NCBI RefSeq assembly: GCF_000346615.1
Contig: NZ_ANNU01000063.1
Location: forward strand, 1 to 47,010
From: Nafulsella turpanensis ZLM-10
Lineage (GTDB): Bacteria > Bacteroidota > Bacteroidia > Cytophagales > Cyclobacteriaceae
DNA: 47,010 nt
Direction: 5' to 3'
Shown here piece after piece: positions 26,392 through 35,817 of the stretch. Made by a program: the position numbers and the translations under genes. Under the pieces are notes generated by a model. That model worked only from the letters and a program-made list of their open reading frames with translations, was not told the origin of the DNA and ran no database searches. Numbering within the stretch: the stretch's first letter is position 1; each line of letters opens with the position of its first letter.

Positions 26392-27666
26392 ATGAAATTA
26401 CTTCAGGTTATTGGTAGTATGAACCCATCTACGGGAGGTCCTTGCCAGGTAATTCGAAACTCCGCGCCCGAACTGGAAAAGCAAGGAGTGCACACTGTAG
26501 TGGTATGTATGGATGATCCTGCTGCAGAGTTCCTTGGAAAGGATGCCTTTGCAATCAAGGCTCTTGGGCCCGGAAAGACCGCCTGGTGCTACAGTCCAAA
26601 GCTTTTACCGTGGCTCCTGGAAAATATTACTTCCTTTGATGCTGTCTTACTACACGGGCTTTGGCTTTATCCTGGTTATGCCCTGCAAAAAGCCATAGAA
26701 CAACTAAAAGGGACTAAGGCTACATTTGGCAAGGAGAAAGCAGCTTTGCCAAAGTTGTTTGTAATGTCGCATGGAATGTTGGACCCTTATTTTCAAAGAG
26801 CATCAGGAAGAAAGTTTAAAGCCCTTCGGAATTGGATATACTGGAAATTAATTGAAGGAAAGGTAATTAATGAGGCAGAGGGAGTGCTGTTTACATGCAA
26901 GGAGGAAAAAAGACTTGCACGACAACCTTTCCGGCCTTACCGGCCAAAAAAGGAAATTAATATTGGATTTGGAATTGCCGCCCCTCCGCCTTTCTCCCTT
27001 AAAATGAGAAATGCCCTGCAGGAGAAATGTCCAGAACTTAAAAACTGCCCTTATATTCTTTTCCTTAGCAGGATTCATGAGAAGAAAGGGGTGGACCTAT
27101 TGATAAAAGCCTATGCAACGCTTGTAAAGACTAAGCGTGCTGCTTCTGTAATGCCTGGCCTGCCATGTGAAATGGATAAACCTTCTTCCGGTAAACCTGC
27201 TGAACTCCCTAAACTTGTTATTGCTGGACCCGGTATTGAAACAACATATGGGCAAAGGATGTACGAACTGGTATTAGAGAATCCTGACCTTCGTAATTCT
27301 GTACTCTTCCCTGGAATGCTTAATGGAGATGCAAAATGGGCTACTTTTTACTGTAGTGAAGTCTTTATTTTATCCAGTCACCAGGAAAACTTCGGGATCG
27401 CAGTAGTGGAGGCATTGGCTTGTGGAAAGCCGGTTTTAATTTCTAGCCAGGTAAATATATGGCAGGAAATCAAAGCTGCAGGTGCCGGTTTGGTAGCAGA
27501 AGACACCCCCCGTGGTGTAGAAACGCTATTGCAATGCTGGAGCAAGCTTTCTATTGCAGAGAAATTAAGAATGGGACGAAATGGGCGGGAATTATATAAA
27601 GTCCGCTTTGCGAACAGGCCTGCAGCACGAAAATTATTGCAGGCTTTAACCTACACCCAGGAATAA
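26392..27666 (+). CDS. GT4-family glycosyltransferase with internal insertion
   Basis: This 424-residue GT-B enzyme opens with LLQVIGSMNPSTGGPCQVI, a start common in EPS GT4 enzymes. The donor half has ILFLSRIHEKKGVDLLIKAY near residues 222-241, and the E-x7-E motif ENFGIAVVE followed by ALACGKPVLIS near 342-360. Between LIKAYATL and LVIAGPG there is an insertion of about 30 residues (including MPGLPCEMDKPSSGKPAELP) where most GT4 enzymes have a short link. The insertion should sit on the surface of the C-terminal lobe and is probably not catalytic. The gene is otherwise intact. Confidence 0.9.
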   Translation: MKLLQVIGSMNPSTGGPCQVIRNSAPELEKQGVHTVVVCMDDPAAEFLGKDAFAIKALGPGKTAWCYSPKLLPWLLENITSFDAVLLHGLWLYPGYALQKAIEQLKGTKATFGKEKAALPKLFVMSHGMLDPYFQRASGRKFKALRNWIYWKLIEGKVINEAEGVLFTCKEEKRLARQPFRPYRPKKEINIGFGIAAPPPFSLKMRNALQEKCPELKNCPYILFLSRIHEKKGVDLLIKAYATLVKTKRAASVMPGLPCEMDKPSSGKPAELPKLVIAGPGIETTYGQRMYELVLENPDLRNSVLFPGMLNGDAKWATFYCSEVFILSSHQENFGIAVVEALACGKPVLISSQVNIWQEIKAAGAGLVAEDTPRGVETLLQCWSKLSIAEKLRMGRNGRELYKVRFANRPAARKLLQALTYTQE

Positions 27667-27749
27667 GAGGGACGGTAGTTAAGGAAGCGAACTATTAGCT
27701 ATTGAACTTTTGCTAATCTTACTGCCCACTCAACAAAAGAATTCACTTC

Positions 27750-28859
27750 ATGAAGATAACAATTTTACAGGGAGCATTTTTGCCTGTTCCGCCCCTTCTA
27801 GGCGGAGCTGTCGAGAAAATGTGGTTTATATTAGGAAAAGAATTTGCCCGTCAGGGACATTCGGTGGTGCATATTTCGCGCCGGTACAAGCATTTGCCCG
27901 AAGAAGAATGGATCGAGGGGGTTCAGCATATCCGGGTACGAGGCCATACAACGCCTTCTTCCGGTCTCTGGCTGAAGTGGCTTGATTTTCGGTATACGCT
28001 GCGGGCAGGAAAGGTACTTCCTCCGGAGTCTGATATAATTATTACAAACACTTTTTGGGCCCCCACAATATTAAGCACGAGCCTTAGAAAAAAATGCGTA
28101 GTAGATGTCCAGCGGATGCCAAAAGGGCAGATACCTCTTTATAAACAAGCTAAGCTTTTCAGGGCTAATTCCAAGCCTGTGGCTAAAGCCATCAGGCGGG
28201 AACTTACTGCTGAGGACCACGACAAGGTATTTATAATCCCTAACCCATTGCCTTTTAATAACCTGCTACCAGTAGTAATGGAAAACAAAAAGCCGGTAGT
28301 CCTATATGTTGGACGCGTTCATCCGGAAAAAGGACTTGCTCTTTTGGTTAAAGCTTTTAAAAAAGTAGGAACAGCCTGGAAACTTCAAATTGTAGGACCC
28401 TGGGAGGTTGCGGCAGGGGGTGGAGGCACTGCCTATGTTAATTCTCTCAGGCGCCTTGCCGGAGAAGAAAACGTGGAATTTACAGGACCTGTACATGATA
28501 TGGAACAACTAAACAGACTTTATGCGGAGGCTTCTATTTTTGTATATCCTTCCGTAGCAGAGCAGGGCGAAACCTTCGGGCTTGCTCCATTGGAAGCTAT
28601 GGCATGGGGTTGTGTACCTGTGGTTTCTAAACTTGATTGCTTTCAGGATTTTATAAAACCGGGGGAGAACGGGTTAGCCTTCGACCACAGAAAAGAAAAT
28701 GCTGTTCATTTACTACGGGAATCCCTTCTTTATTTAATGAATGAAGAAAAAATACGCTTTGATTTGGCTCAAAAAGGGCTTGATGTACGAGTAAGCCATT
28801 CTGTGCCTTACATTGCTTCTCTTTTTTTAAGAAAATTCGGGCAAAAAACAATCAGCTAA
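27750..28859 (+). CDS. GT4-family glycosyltransferase
   Basis: This 369-residue GT-B enzyme has the donor-site motifs VVLYVGRVHPEKGLALLVKA near residues 189-208 and ETFGLAPLE followed by AMAWGCVPVVS near 275-294. The N-terminal half has GAFLPVPPLLGGAVEKMWF, the GG loop typical of GT4 enzymes. It should act in the cytoplasm on the lipid-linked intermediate. It is 12 bp upstream of the acetyltransferase gene, so the two are probably translated from one message and may modify neighbouring sugars. Donor unknown. Confidence 0.92.
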   Translation: MKITILQGAFLPVPPLLGGAVEKMWFILGKEFARQGHSVVHISRRYKHLPEEEWIEGVQHIRVRGHTTPSSGLWLKWLDFRYTLRAGKVLPPESDIIITNTFWAPTILSTSLRKKCVVDVQRMPKGQIPLYKQAKLFRANSKPVAKAIRRELTAEDHDKVFIIPNPLPFNNLLPVVMENKKPVVLYVGRVHPEKGLALLVKAFKKVGTAWKLQIVGPWEVAAGGGGTAYVNSLRRLAGEENVEFTGPVHDMEQLNRLYAEASIFVYPSVAEQGETFGLAPLEAMAWGCVPVVSKLDCFQDFIKPGENGLAFDHRKENAVHLLRESLLYLMNEEKIRFDLAQKGLDVRVSHSVPYIASLFLRKFGQKTIS

Positions 28860-28871
28860 GGTAGAAATCGC

Positions 28872-29444
28872 ATGAAAATCCACTCACAAAAAGATCCTTA
28901 TGAAAGCCCCTGGACTACTGGCCAGCGGGTTAAATTGTTGCTGTGGGAATACGCATGGAGGCTATTGTGTTCCTGGACACCTAAACCAGCCAACCGGTGG
29001 CGCATTTTCTGGCTCAGAATTTTTGGCTGCCAGATTTATGGGCGTCCCTTTGTTCATCCGTTGGCGCGAATCCAGATTCCCTGGAATCTGATTTTACATG
29101 ACCGGGCTTGTTTAGGTAGCCGCGCAAATGCCTATTCCTTAGGAAAGATTGAGATATTTGAGGAGGCCACTATTGCCCAGGAAGCGTATTTGTGTACCGG
29201 TTCGCATGCTCTTGATCAAGTAGCAAAAAATTTGATTACTGCCCCAATAATAGTTGGAGCTCATGCATTTATTGGTGCACGTGCCTTCATACTGCCAGGA
29301 GTAACTATTGGTGAGCATGCAATGGTTGGTGCCTGCAGCGTAGTTACGAAGTCGGTGCCGGCAGGAGCCCTTGTAAAAGGGAATCCTGCCAAGCAGGCTC
29401 ATCTGCATAGTTCACCTCGGGAACTGTTGGGAAATGAAAAGTAA
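28872..29444 (+). CDS. WcaF-like O-acetyltransferase (left-handed beta-helix)
   Basis: This 190-residue cytoplasmic enzyme belongs to the hexapeptide-repeat acyltransferases. The N-terminal 50 residues are Trp-rich (SPWTTGQRVKLLLWEYAWRL), as in WcaF-type colanic acid acetyltransferases. The beta-helix repeats run from about residue 70 to 165 (IVGAHAFIGARAFILPGVTI, GEHAMVGACSVV), with the catalytic-region His in TGSH and the C-terminal KGNPAK motif. It should transfer acetyl from acetyl-CoA to a sugar of the repeat unit. Its 3' end overlaps the GT61 gene by 11 nt, implying translational coupling. Confidence 0.93.
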   Translation: MKIHSQKDPYESPWTTGQRVKLLLWEYAWRLLCSWTPKPANRWRIFWLRIFGCQIYGRPFVHPLARIQIPWNLILHDRACLGSRANAYSLGKIEIFEEATIAQEAYLCTGSHALDQVAKNLITAPIIVGAHAFIGARAFILPGVTIGEHAMVGACSVVTKSVPAGALVKGNPAKQAHLHSSPRELLGNEK

Positions 29445-30537
29445 AGTAGTCAGATTCTGCCTGAGGTTTCTCCGTTTCTGGGCAGCTTTTATTCAGGTAG
29501 GCAATCCTTTTGGTAAGGCACCTGCTTTAATTCCAGATCCGGATGAAAACGAAAAGTTGCCTGTTCCTCCAGATTCAGGGAATGAGCTTGCCATCTGGCG
29601 GTTATCAAATGTACTTTGCAGTGGTTTGTACGGAGGAGCTGTTATTAGTGCCCAAAACAGGGTATATAAAAGGTTTACAGCCTTTCCTTGGGGAACCGAT
29701 CTACATCCTGTTTTAACTTCCCCTTTTCTGGGAAAAAGAAGGAGAAGTATAGGAAAAGCTGTTTTTCTCTTAACTCCGGAGGCACAAGGAAACTATTACC
29801 ACTGGATGGTGGATTTGCTGCCTCGACTGCTTTTTGTTATGGATAATTTGGGGGATGTGGAGGAGCGATTTATTATTCTTCATAGCTCGTCTCGCCCTTA
29901 CGAACTCCATACCTTACGCCTGTTAAATATTTCTCAGGCAAGGGTAGTCCGAATAGCTCCTTCAGAAATTGTGCACGTAAAAGACCTGGTGGTGGCTGAT
30001 TATGTGCCCTGTGGGGAGATGTTTCCGGAATGGAAAAAGAAACTGTTTGGTAGATTTAGAAGAAAAAAATTAGAGGCCGTAGTAGCCAAATCTTTCGGGA
30101 AGGTGTATCTGCTGAGAGGGCAACAGAAAGTAAGACGTATTATTGGCGAGGAGCACTTGATTGAGTTACTGTGGAAGAAAGGGTTTGCTATTATTGACCT
30201 GCAGCAACTATCGCTGGAGGAGCAGATGGAGAGCCTTGAAAATGCTAAGATAGTGGTGGCTCCCCATGGAGCAGCCTTAACAAATCTTGTTTTCTGTAAA
30301 GAAGGAACATTGGTGGTTGAATTGCGCAGTAAGACAAATCCACCGGAACATTTTTCAGAAATTGCTAAAACCTGTAATCTTCGTTTTGAAACCATAAGTT
30401 TAATCCCGGTTCGTAATCGTAAGAAGAAGCATCTTGCCAATAAAGAAAACCTTCTTCTGGATAAGCAAAGCATAGAGGAGCTCATCGAAAAACTTTCTGT
30501 TGAATGCTGTAACGGGAGCAATTCCATTTTAAAATAG
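29434..30537 (+). CDS. GT61/DUF563 glycosyltransferase
   Basis: This 367-residue protein matches the GT61 (DUF563) family. Signs are NYYHWMVDLLPRLLFV near residues 119-134 and VVAPHGAALTNLVFCKEGTL near 273-292, with the conserved His and Gly of the family. GT61 enzymes in eukaryotes transfer xylose or GlcNAc; bacterial members are mostly uncharacterised and sit in EPS loci. It starts inside the acetyltransferase gene (11-nt overlap) and is followed by a 157-bp gap. There is no membrane segment, so it should act in the cytoplasm. Confidence 0.88.
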   Translation: MKSKVVRFCLRFLRFWAAFIQVGNPFGKAPALIPDPDENEKLPVPPDSGNELAIWRLSNVLCSGLYGGAVISAQNRVYKRFTAFPWGTDLHPVLTSPFLGKRRRSIGKAVFLLTPEAQGNYYHWMVDLLPRLLFVMDNLGDVEERFIILHSSSRPYELHTLRLLNISQARVVRIAPSEIVHVKDLVVADYVPCGEMFPEWKKKLFGRFRRKKLEAVVAKSFGKVYLLRGQQKVRRIIGEEHLIELLWKKGFAIIDLQQLSLEEQMESLENAKIVVAPHGAALTNLVFCKEGTLVVELRSKTNPPEHFSEIAKTCNLRFETISLIPVRNRKKKHLANKENLLLDKQSIEELIEKLSVECCNGSNSILK

Positions 30538-30694
30538 AGCTTTTGGCATCAGTACCAAAACAAATCGGGGAACATTTCCTGAAAGCAACATCTTGATAAA
30601 TATTTTTTGAAGGAACGCCTTTCGGCGGCACCTAAAAAGTACAAAACTTATAAGTAGTGTATCATGAAAGTGAGCTTAACTCCCAGCGAAAAAA

Positions 30695-31498
30695 ATGTTT
30701 TTTTCTGAAAAACAGGAATTACGCCAGAAATTAGATGAGTTCTATTGTACTGTGCAGGATTACACAGCTTTCAATGAGGTAAGTATGCAAAACAATTGCT
30801 GGCGTCATGTGGGGGAGGAAATTCGCCGGAGAAGCCAAAAAATGGGAAGTGATTTTGTCTGTGTGCTTGAAATTGGGGCTGGCCGCAGTGGCTTTGGGGA
30901 TTGGCTAAAAGAGGAAGGCCTACGGGAAAAGGTGTGCTGGAGCGCTCAGGATATTACTAAACAGAATAAAAGCTGGCTTGAGACTCAGGCAGATGATTTC
31001 ATTTTCGGAGATGTAAGTGAAGTTGAACCTAACACCCATTTTGATATTATTTTTTCCACTTATGTTCTTGAGCATGTAACAGATCCAAAACAACACCTCG
31101 AGCATCTTTACCGGCTTTTACGACCCCGGGGATGTCTATTCATTTTCTGCCCCCGTTACGATATACCAGGATATTTTTGCCCAAGCAGCAGGCATTTAAA
31201 TTTACAAAAGCGTATAGAGCTTGCATGGCGGTGGGGGAATGCCCGATGGACTTCCTGGCGCAGAGATCAGCCTTCCTTTTTAATCCAAAATGATTTAGCG
31301 GCTTTTCATGGTCCTTTCTTTCGAGATGCAGATGCAGTACACTGGGTTTCACAGTTGGACTTAAAGCTGTGGGCTCTCCATAAAGGGCTGCAGCTGCGCA
31401 CAATTAACATGAATTTAGAATGGCTGGGGTTAAAAGATTGGGTTGTTAAAAGGTGGCTTACATGTGCTTTGGAATTTAGAAGGGAGAGTAGTAGTTAA
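30695..31498 (+). CDS. SAM-dependent methyltransferase
   Basis: This 267-residue protein is a class I methyltransferase. Motif I is VLEIGAGRSGFGDWL near residues 58-72, with FDIIFSTYVLEHVTDPKQHL near 112-131 and LLRPRGCLFIFCPRY near 138-152 as later motifs. The C-terminal part has several Trp and no recognised domain. In a polysaccharide locus it may O-methylate a sugar or modify the chain end; the acceptor is unknown. It lies 157 bp after the GT61 gene and 124 bp before a GT2 gene. The start ATG is preceded by an A-rich stretch as elsewhere in the window. Confidence 0.88.
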   Translation: MFFSEKQELRQKLDEFYCTVQDYTAFNEVSMQNNCWRHVGEEIRRRSQKMGSDFVCVLEIGAGRSGFGDWLKEEGLREKVCWSAQDITKQNKSWLETQADDFIFGDVSEVEPNTHFDIIFSTYVLEHVTDPKQHLEHLYRLLRPRGCLFIFCPRYDIPGYFCPSSRHLNLQKRIELAWRWGNARWTSWRRDQPSFLIQNDLAAFHGPFFRDADAVHWVSQLDLKLWALHKGLQLRTINMNLEWLGLKDWVVKRWLTCALEFRRESSS

Positions 31499-31622
31499 GC
31501 TTTTCTTCTTCAACCCCCTCTTGTTTTTCTAATTCCTCCTATCTTTTGTAGAAAGCTTGAAGATAAGCAGATCTCGAAATTCCTGCTCTTTTTGATGTGT
31601 TCACAATCTATCCGCTTAACTT

Positions 31623-32549
31623 ATGTTACTAGATTTAACAATTGCTATTCCGGTACGGAATGAAGAAAAAAACTTATCAGGATGTCTTGCTTCCATTGGA
31701 CGGGATTTAGCTCAGCATGTAATAGTAATAGATTCAGATAGTACTGACCGGACGCCTGAAATTGCCATGAACTTTGGAGTGGAACTGGTAAATTTTACTT
31801 GGAATGGTAAATTTCCGAAAAAGCGTAATTGGTTTTTACGAAACCATAAACCAGACACAGAATGGGTACTATTTCTAGATGCTGATGAGTATCTGACGGA
31901 ACCTTTCAAAGAAGAACTACGAAAGGTTCTTAATAGAAAAAATGATGACAAGGTAGGGTACTGGTTAAACTATTCGGTTTACTTTTTAGGAAAAAAACTA
32001 AATGGAGGTTACCCCTTACGAAAGCTGGCACTTTTTAAGGTTGGAGCTGGTGAATATGAACAGGTTGATGAGGAGCATTGGAGCCGGCTTGATATGGAGG
32101 TACATGAACATCCGGTTTTATTGGGTAAGGAAGGCTTTATTCGTTCTAAAATAGATCATCAGGATTTTAGAGGCATTTCTCATTTTGTACATAAGCACAT
32201 GGAATATGCAAATTGGGAGGCAAGGCGCTTTTTAAATGGAATGAGCAATCCAGGATATTCATCTAATTTAACCCGGAAGCAGCGGTTAAAGTATTACCTG
32301 ATGCGCAGCCCGATGATTGGCGTCGTCTTTTTTATGGGCAGCTTTTTCCTTTACGGTGGCTTTAGGGACGGAGTGAAGGGATTTGCTCATGCAGTTTTAA
32401 GGATGTCTTATTTTATGCAGGTCTACTGTAGAATTCAGGAGATCAAAAATTCATCTGAAAGTCCGACAGAATGGAGATGGCAAGGACACCAAACTATTCT
32501 TAGACCTTATAAAACCATTAATGAGTCTTCTAAGCAAACGATTAAGTAA
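31623..32549 (+). CDS. GT2-family glycosyltransferase
   Basis: This 308-residue GT-A enzyme has the GT2 signature: LTIAIPVRNEEKNLSGCLAS near residues 5-24, VIDSDSTDRTPEIA near 36-49 and the metal-binding FLDADEY near 79-85. The C-terminal part has one or two hydrophobic segments (MIGVVFFMGSFFLYGGF near 229-245) and resembles WaaE/KdtX-like and colanic acid GT2 enzymes. It is the only intact GT2 gene in the locus, since the one at 19021 is degraded. It should add a sugar to the lipid-linked intermediate at the inner membrane. Donor unknown. Confidence 0.93.
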   Translation: MLLDLTIAIPVRNEEKNLSGCLASIGRDLAQHVIVIDSDSTDRTPEIAMNFGVELVNFTWNGKFPKKRNWFLRNHKPDTEWVLFLDADEYLTEPFKEELRKVLNRKNDDKVGYWLNYSVYFLGKKLNGGYPLRKLALFKVGAGEYEQVDEEHWSRLDMEVHEHPVLLGKEGFIRSKIDHQDFRGISHFVHKHMEYANWEARRFLNGMSNPGYSSNLTRKQRLKYYLMRSPMIGVVFFMGSFFLYGGFRDGVKGFAHAVLRMSYFMQVYCRIQEIKNSSESPTEWRWQGHQTILRPYKTINESSKQTIK

Positions 32550-32716
32550 ATTTTTTCTTCTGAAGTCTTTTTCATTCTTCTACCTTTCTTTGAATAACCT
32601 TCTGGTAAGTCCGGTTTTTCTTCCTGTAACAATATATCCCATCCGGCAGGCTTATATAATATAGCTGCCTCTATTTCTTTGTTCTATCCATCTAATACTT
32701 TTTAATCTATCAGATT

Positions 32717-34222
32717 ATGCAAAAAAGAATATTAATGATTGGGTACAATTTTTCTCCCGAGCCAACGGGAATAGGTAAATATAGTGGCGAGATGATTGAT
32801 TGGCTTGCAAATCAGGGATATGACTGCACCGTAATTACTACCTATCCGTATTACCCTTACTGGAAAGTGCAGGAGCCATATTATAAAAAAAGATATTGGT
32901 ACACTACCGAAAAAAGGAAAGTTGGGAATTATGGAAAAATTAAAATTTGCCGTTGCCCCATGTATGTTCCTGCAGTACCTTCCGGCTTGCGAAGAATGAT
33001 TTTAGATATATCTTTTCTTGTTTCTGCTTTTTTTAAACTATTGCAATTAGTCCCAGGGAAAAAATTTGATTATGTAATTACTGTGGTTCCTTCCTTTCAG
33101 TTAGGCTTACTTGGGGTGCTTTACAGGAAACTGCGAAAAGCGCATTTTCTCTACCATATTCAGGATATGCAAATAGAAGCGGCCAGGGATTTAAAAATGA
33201 TACGATCTGCAAAAGTTATTAAAGCCCTTTTTAAGTTCGAAAAGTTTATTTTTAACCATGCCAGTGGCATAAGTAGTATTTCAGATGAAATGGTCCGCAA
33301 AATACACGCAAAGGCGGGGAAAGAAGTTTTTTTATTTCCTAACTGGACGAACATTAGCCTGTTTTATCCTATTGGAAAGCGGGCGGAACTTAAAAAGAAA
33401 TTTGGATTTGCTTCATCCGATAAAGTAATACTCTATTCCGGGGCAATTGGTGAAAAGCAGGGACTGGAGAGCGTATTGCATGCAGCAAGAAATTTTCAAT
33501 CCCAGGCTAAGGTGAAATTCCTGATTTGTGGTTCGGGGCCCTATAAAGAGAAGTTAAAGAAGCTGGCCAACAGCCTTAATCTGTATAATGTTTTCTTCCT
33601 GCCCTTACAACCGTTCGATAAATTCAACATTTTTCTTAATATGGCTGATGTGCACCTGGTCATTCAGAAAAACAAAGCCAGTGATTTAGTAATGCCATCG
33701 AAACTCACAACAATACTGGCTGTAGGAGGCTTAGCTGTTGTAACGGCCAATAGAGGATCCTGTTTACACTCTTTGATTACCATGCATAAAATGGGCATAC
33801 TCGTAGATGCAGAAAATCAGGAGGATTTAACCAATGGTATCCGAAAGGCGCTGAGTGAAGAATTCAACCACATCGGAAAAAACGCCAGGCAATATGCTCA
33901 GTCTCATCTTTCCATTGACGGGATAATGAGTTCTTTTGAAAGCTTATTAGGAGCGGTCTCTATTCCTGCCACTGCTGTAGCAATAGAGGTAAAGAAAGGA
34001 AAAACTTTTGAACCGATTAACCAAGAGGAAACCTTGTTTAGAACACCTGTTTCGATACCCAAAAAAGTGGATACGGCATTTCAGTCCAGAGACAGAAGGT
34101 CATTGTCTTCTGCTAAAAAGGAAAAAAAGAAACAGATAACTAAATCAGATATAAAAAAGAAAAAGCAGGGTGAGCCGCCTTTTTTCTCAGAACCCCGCAA
34201 TAATAAACCTGGCGAAGACTAA
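32717..34222 (+). CDS. WcaI-like GT4 glycosyltransferase with Lys-rich tail
   Basis: This 501-residue protein is like the colanic acid glycosyltransferase WcaI over about residues 1-415: MIGYNFSPEPTGIGKYSGEM near the N-terminus, VITTYPYYPYW, and in the donor half VILYSGAIGEKQGLESVL near 238-255 and DLVMPSKLTTILAVGG near 325-340, which replaces the classical E-x7-E region in this subfamily. The last 80 or so residues are an extra, hydrophilic, Lys-rich and probably disordered tail (KKEKKKQ, KKKKQGEPP, ending NNKPGED). WcaI-type proteins are usually about 400-410 residues long. The tail could bind membrane or a partner, or be neutral; this is inferred. Confidence 0.9.
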   Translation: MQKRILMIGYNFSPEPTGIGKYSGEMIDWLANQGYDCTVITTYPYYPYWKVQEPYYKKRYWYTTEKRKVGNYGKIKICRCPMYVPAVPSGLRRMILDISFLVSAFFKLLQLVPGKKFDYVITVVPSFQLGLLGVLYRKLRKAHFLYHIQDMQIEAARDLKMIRSAKVIKALFKFEKFIFNHASGISSISDEMVRKIHAKAGKEVFLFPNWTNISLFYPIGKRAELKKKFGFASSDKVILYSGAIGEKQGLESVLHAARNFQSQAKVKFLICGSGPYKEKLKKLANSLNLYNVFFLPLQPFDKFNIFLNMADVHLVIQKNKASDLVMPSKLTTILAVGGLAVVTANRGSCLHSLITMHKMGILVDAENQEDLTNGIRKALSEEFNHIGKNARQYAQSHLSIDGIMSSFESLLGAVSIPATAVAIEVKKGKTFEPINQEETLFRTPVSIPKKVDTAFQSRDRRSLSSAKKEKKKQITKSDIKKKKQGEPPFFSEPRNNKPGED

Positions 34223-34598
34223 TTGATATTCCTATTCATTACTTATCTCTCTAAGCTTAAGGTGAGGAACTAATTTTAACACCAGCAAAGAAGAGTTCCC
34301 GTTCTTTAACTCCAAAAACTGAACAAACTTAAGGCAACTACACAGTAATCAAAATTTTTATGCCACTGGAAGTGCTACAAATTAAGTCGGGTGTTTTGTG
34401 GTAGAGCTGGTTTTCTTGTGCCTACTTATATGCGCACCGTTAGTTTACTGCAGGATTTTTTTTCTCGTACAGGTGGAGTAGGAAAAGCAGGACGAGTAGG
34501 GAAAGGAAACGAAATAACATCTTATCATGAAACTATGATTAAAAGCCGACAAATGCTTTAAAAAGCCAGCCAAAACTTACAGCCTAAAACTTTTATTT
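34223..34598. other. Intergenic region, nothing recognised
   Basis: These 376 bp lie between the WcaI-like gene and a methyltransferase gene of the same orientation. All frames are broken by stops, and I saw no strong hairpin with a T-tract, no exact promoter pair and no repeat. Confidence 0.5.
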
Positions 34599-35522
34599 AT
34601 GAAAACACGCTTATTTCCTTATTTACTGCCCGATGTGCAGGTAAAGGATGCAGGACCTTTTCTTGAATGTCCAATTTCCCAACCGTCTGTTGGCTTAAAA
34701 GCCAACATTTATTACTTTGGTCATCCGGATTGGGCGAAAGAGTATTTAACCTATTGTCATTGGGACCAGGCTTTTAAAGCCCGGTGGAAAGCTGCTTTAG
34801 GTGACTGGACAGACAAAATCGTAGTAGATATCGGGTGTGGACCCGGCAATATTTTTGCTTCGTTACAGGGCAATCCCAAACTATTAATTGGAGTAGATGT
34901 AGCTCCTAAATCTTTGGAACTGGCTAAAGAATATGGCTACGTTCCAATTTTGGCAGATGCTTCTCAACTTCCTTTTATTTCAGGTTTTGCCGATATTGTT
35001 ACCTTAAATGCAGCCCTTCACCATTGTGAAGACATGGCTAAAGTTTTAAAGGAAGCGGCCCGTTTGGTGAAACCAGGAGGAATTCTTGTAACTGACCATG
35101 ACCCCCAATATAGCTCCTGGAACTATAAAGGTCTTGCTAAAATACTTTGGAATGGGAGGCTCATTTATTACCGCCTAATTGGCCACAGTTTCCATAAATC
35201 AAGAGACCAACAGTTATGGGCATTAGCTTGTGAAATTCACCATAAGCCTGGCCATGGAGTAACCACCAGTTTCTTTCAGGAAGCTTTAAAACCACTAGGT
35301 TTTGATGTAGCGGTTTTTCCACACAACCACGTAGCAGGGGCAGAAGTATTAAGAGGTAATAAGGGAAAGGCAGAGTTTAAATACAGGTTGGGAAACCTTT
35401 TGTCGGGTCGGAATCCCAATGCAGATAAAAGTGCCCTGTCCCTGATGTGTGTGGCCAGAAAAGCCGAAGTAAAAATTCAGGAAAATGAACCTGCTTATGC
35501 ACAGGTTTCAGGTCTGGACTAG
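34599..35522 (+). CDS. SAM-dependent methyltransferase
   Basis: This 307-residue class I methyltransferase has motif I VVDIGCGPGNIFASL near residues 75-89, the acidic VGVDVAPKSLELAK-like segment (LIGVDVAPKSLELAKEYG) near 97-114, ILADASQLPF near 118-127, and ALHHCEDMAKVLKEAARLVK near 140-159. The first 60 residues hold a Trp/Tyr-rich region rather than a known domain. It sits late in the polysaccharide locus, just before the initiating transferase gene, and may methylate a sugar, a lipid carrier or a quinone-type substrate; the class is clear and the acceptor is not. Confidence 0.88.
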   Translation: MKTRLFPYLLPDVQVKDAGPFLECPISQPSVGLKANIYYFGHPDWAKEYLTYCHWDQAFKARWKAALGDWTDKIVVDIGCGPGNIFASLQGNPKLLIGVDVAPKSLELAKEYGYVPILADASQLPFISGFADIVTLNAALHHCEDMAKVLKEAARLVKPGGILVTDHDPQYSSWNYKGLAKILWNGRLIYYRLIGHSFHKSRDQQLWALACEIHHKPGHGVTTSFFQEALKPLGFDVAVFPHNHVAGAEVLRGNKGKAEFKYRLGNLLSGRNPNADKSALSLMCVARKAEVKIQENEPAYAQVSGLD

Positions 35523-35817
35523 GAAAATACAATCCCTCAGCTAGTTAGCACTGCCTTTAAGAAGTAACAAAAGAATTTTTTGGCTATTTCTACACTCTTT
35601 TTTATCGAGAACAAGGATAAAATTAGATAATAAACCTTTTCTGGTTTTTTCGCTATCAAGAATGAGTGAGCAAAATAAATTACATTTTGCTCACTCCAAT
35701 AAATCATGACTAGCATTAGCAAAATTAAGTTGTTTTGCTTTTGAGAATCAGAGAAAGTTTTAAATCCAATAGGGCCCTTATCACAGTGGCTAACGTCAAT
35801 TTTTTAACTTTTAAGCT

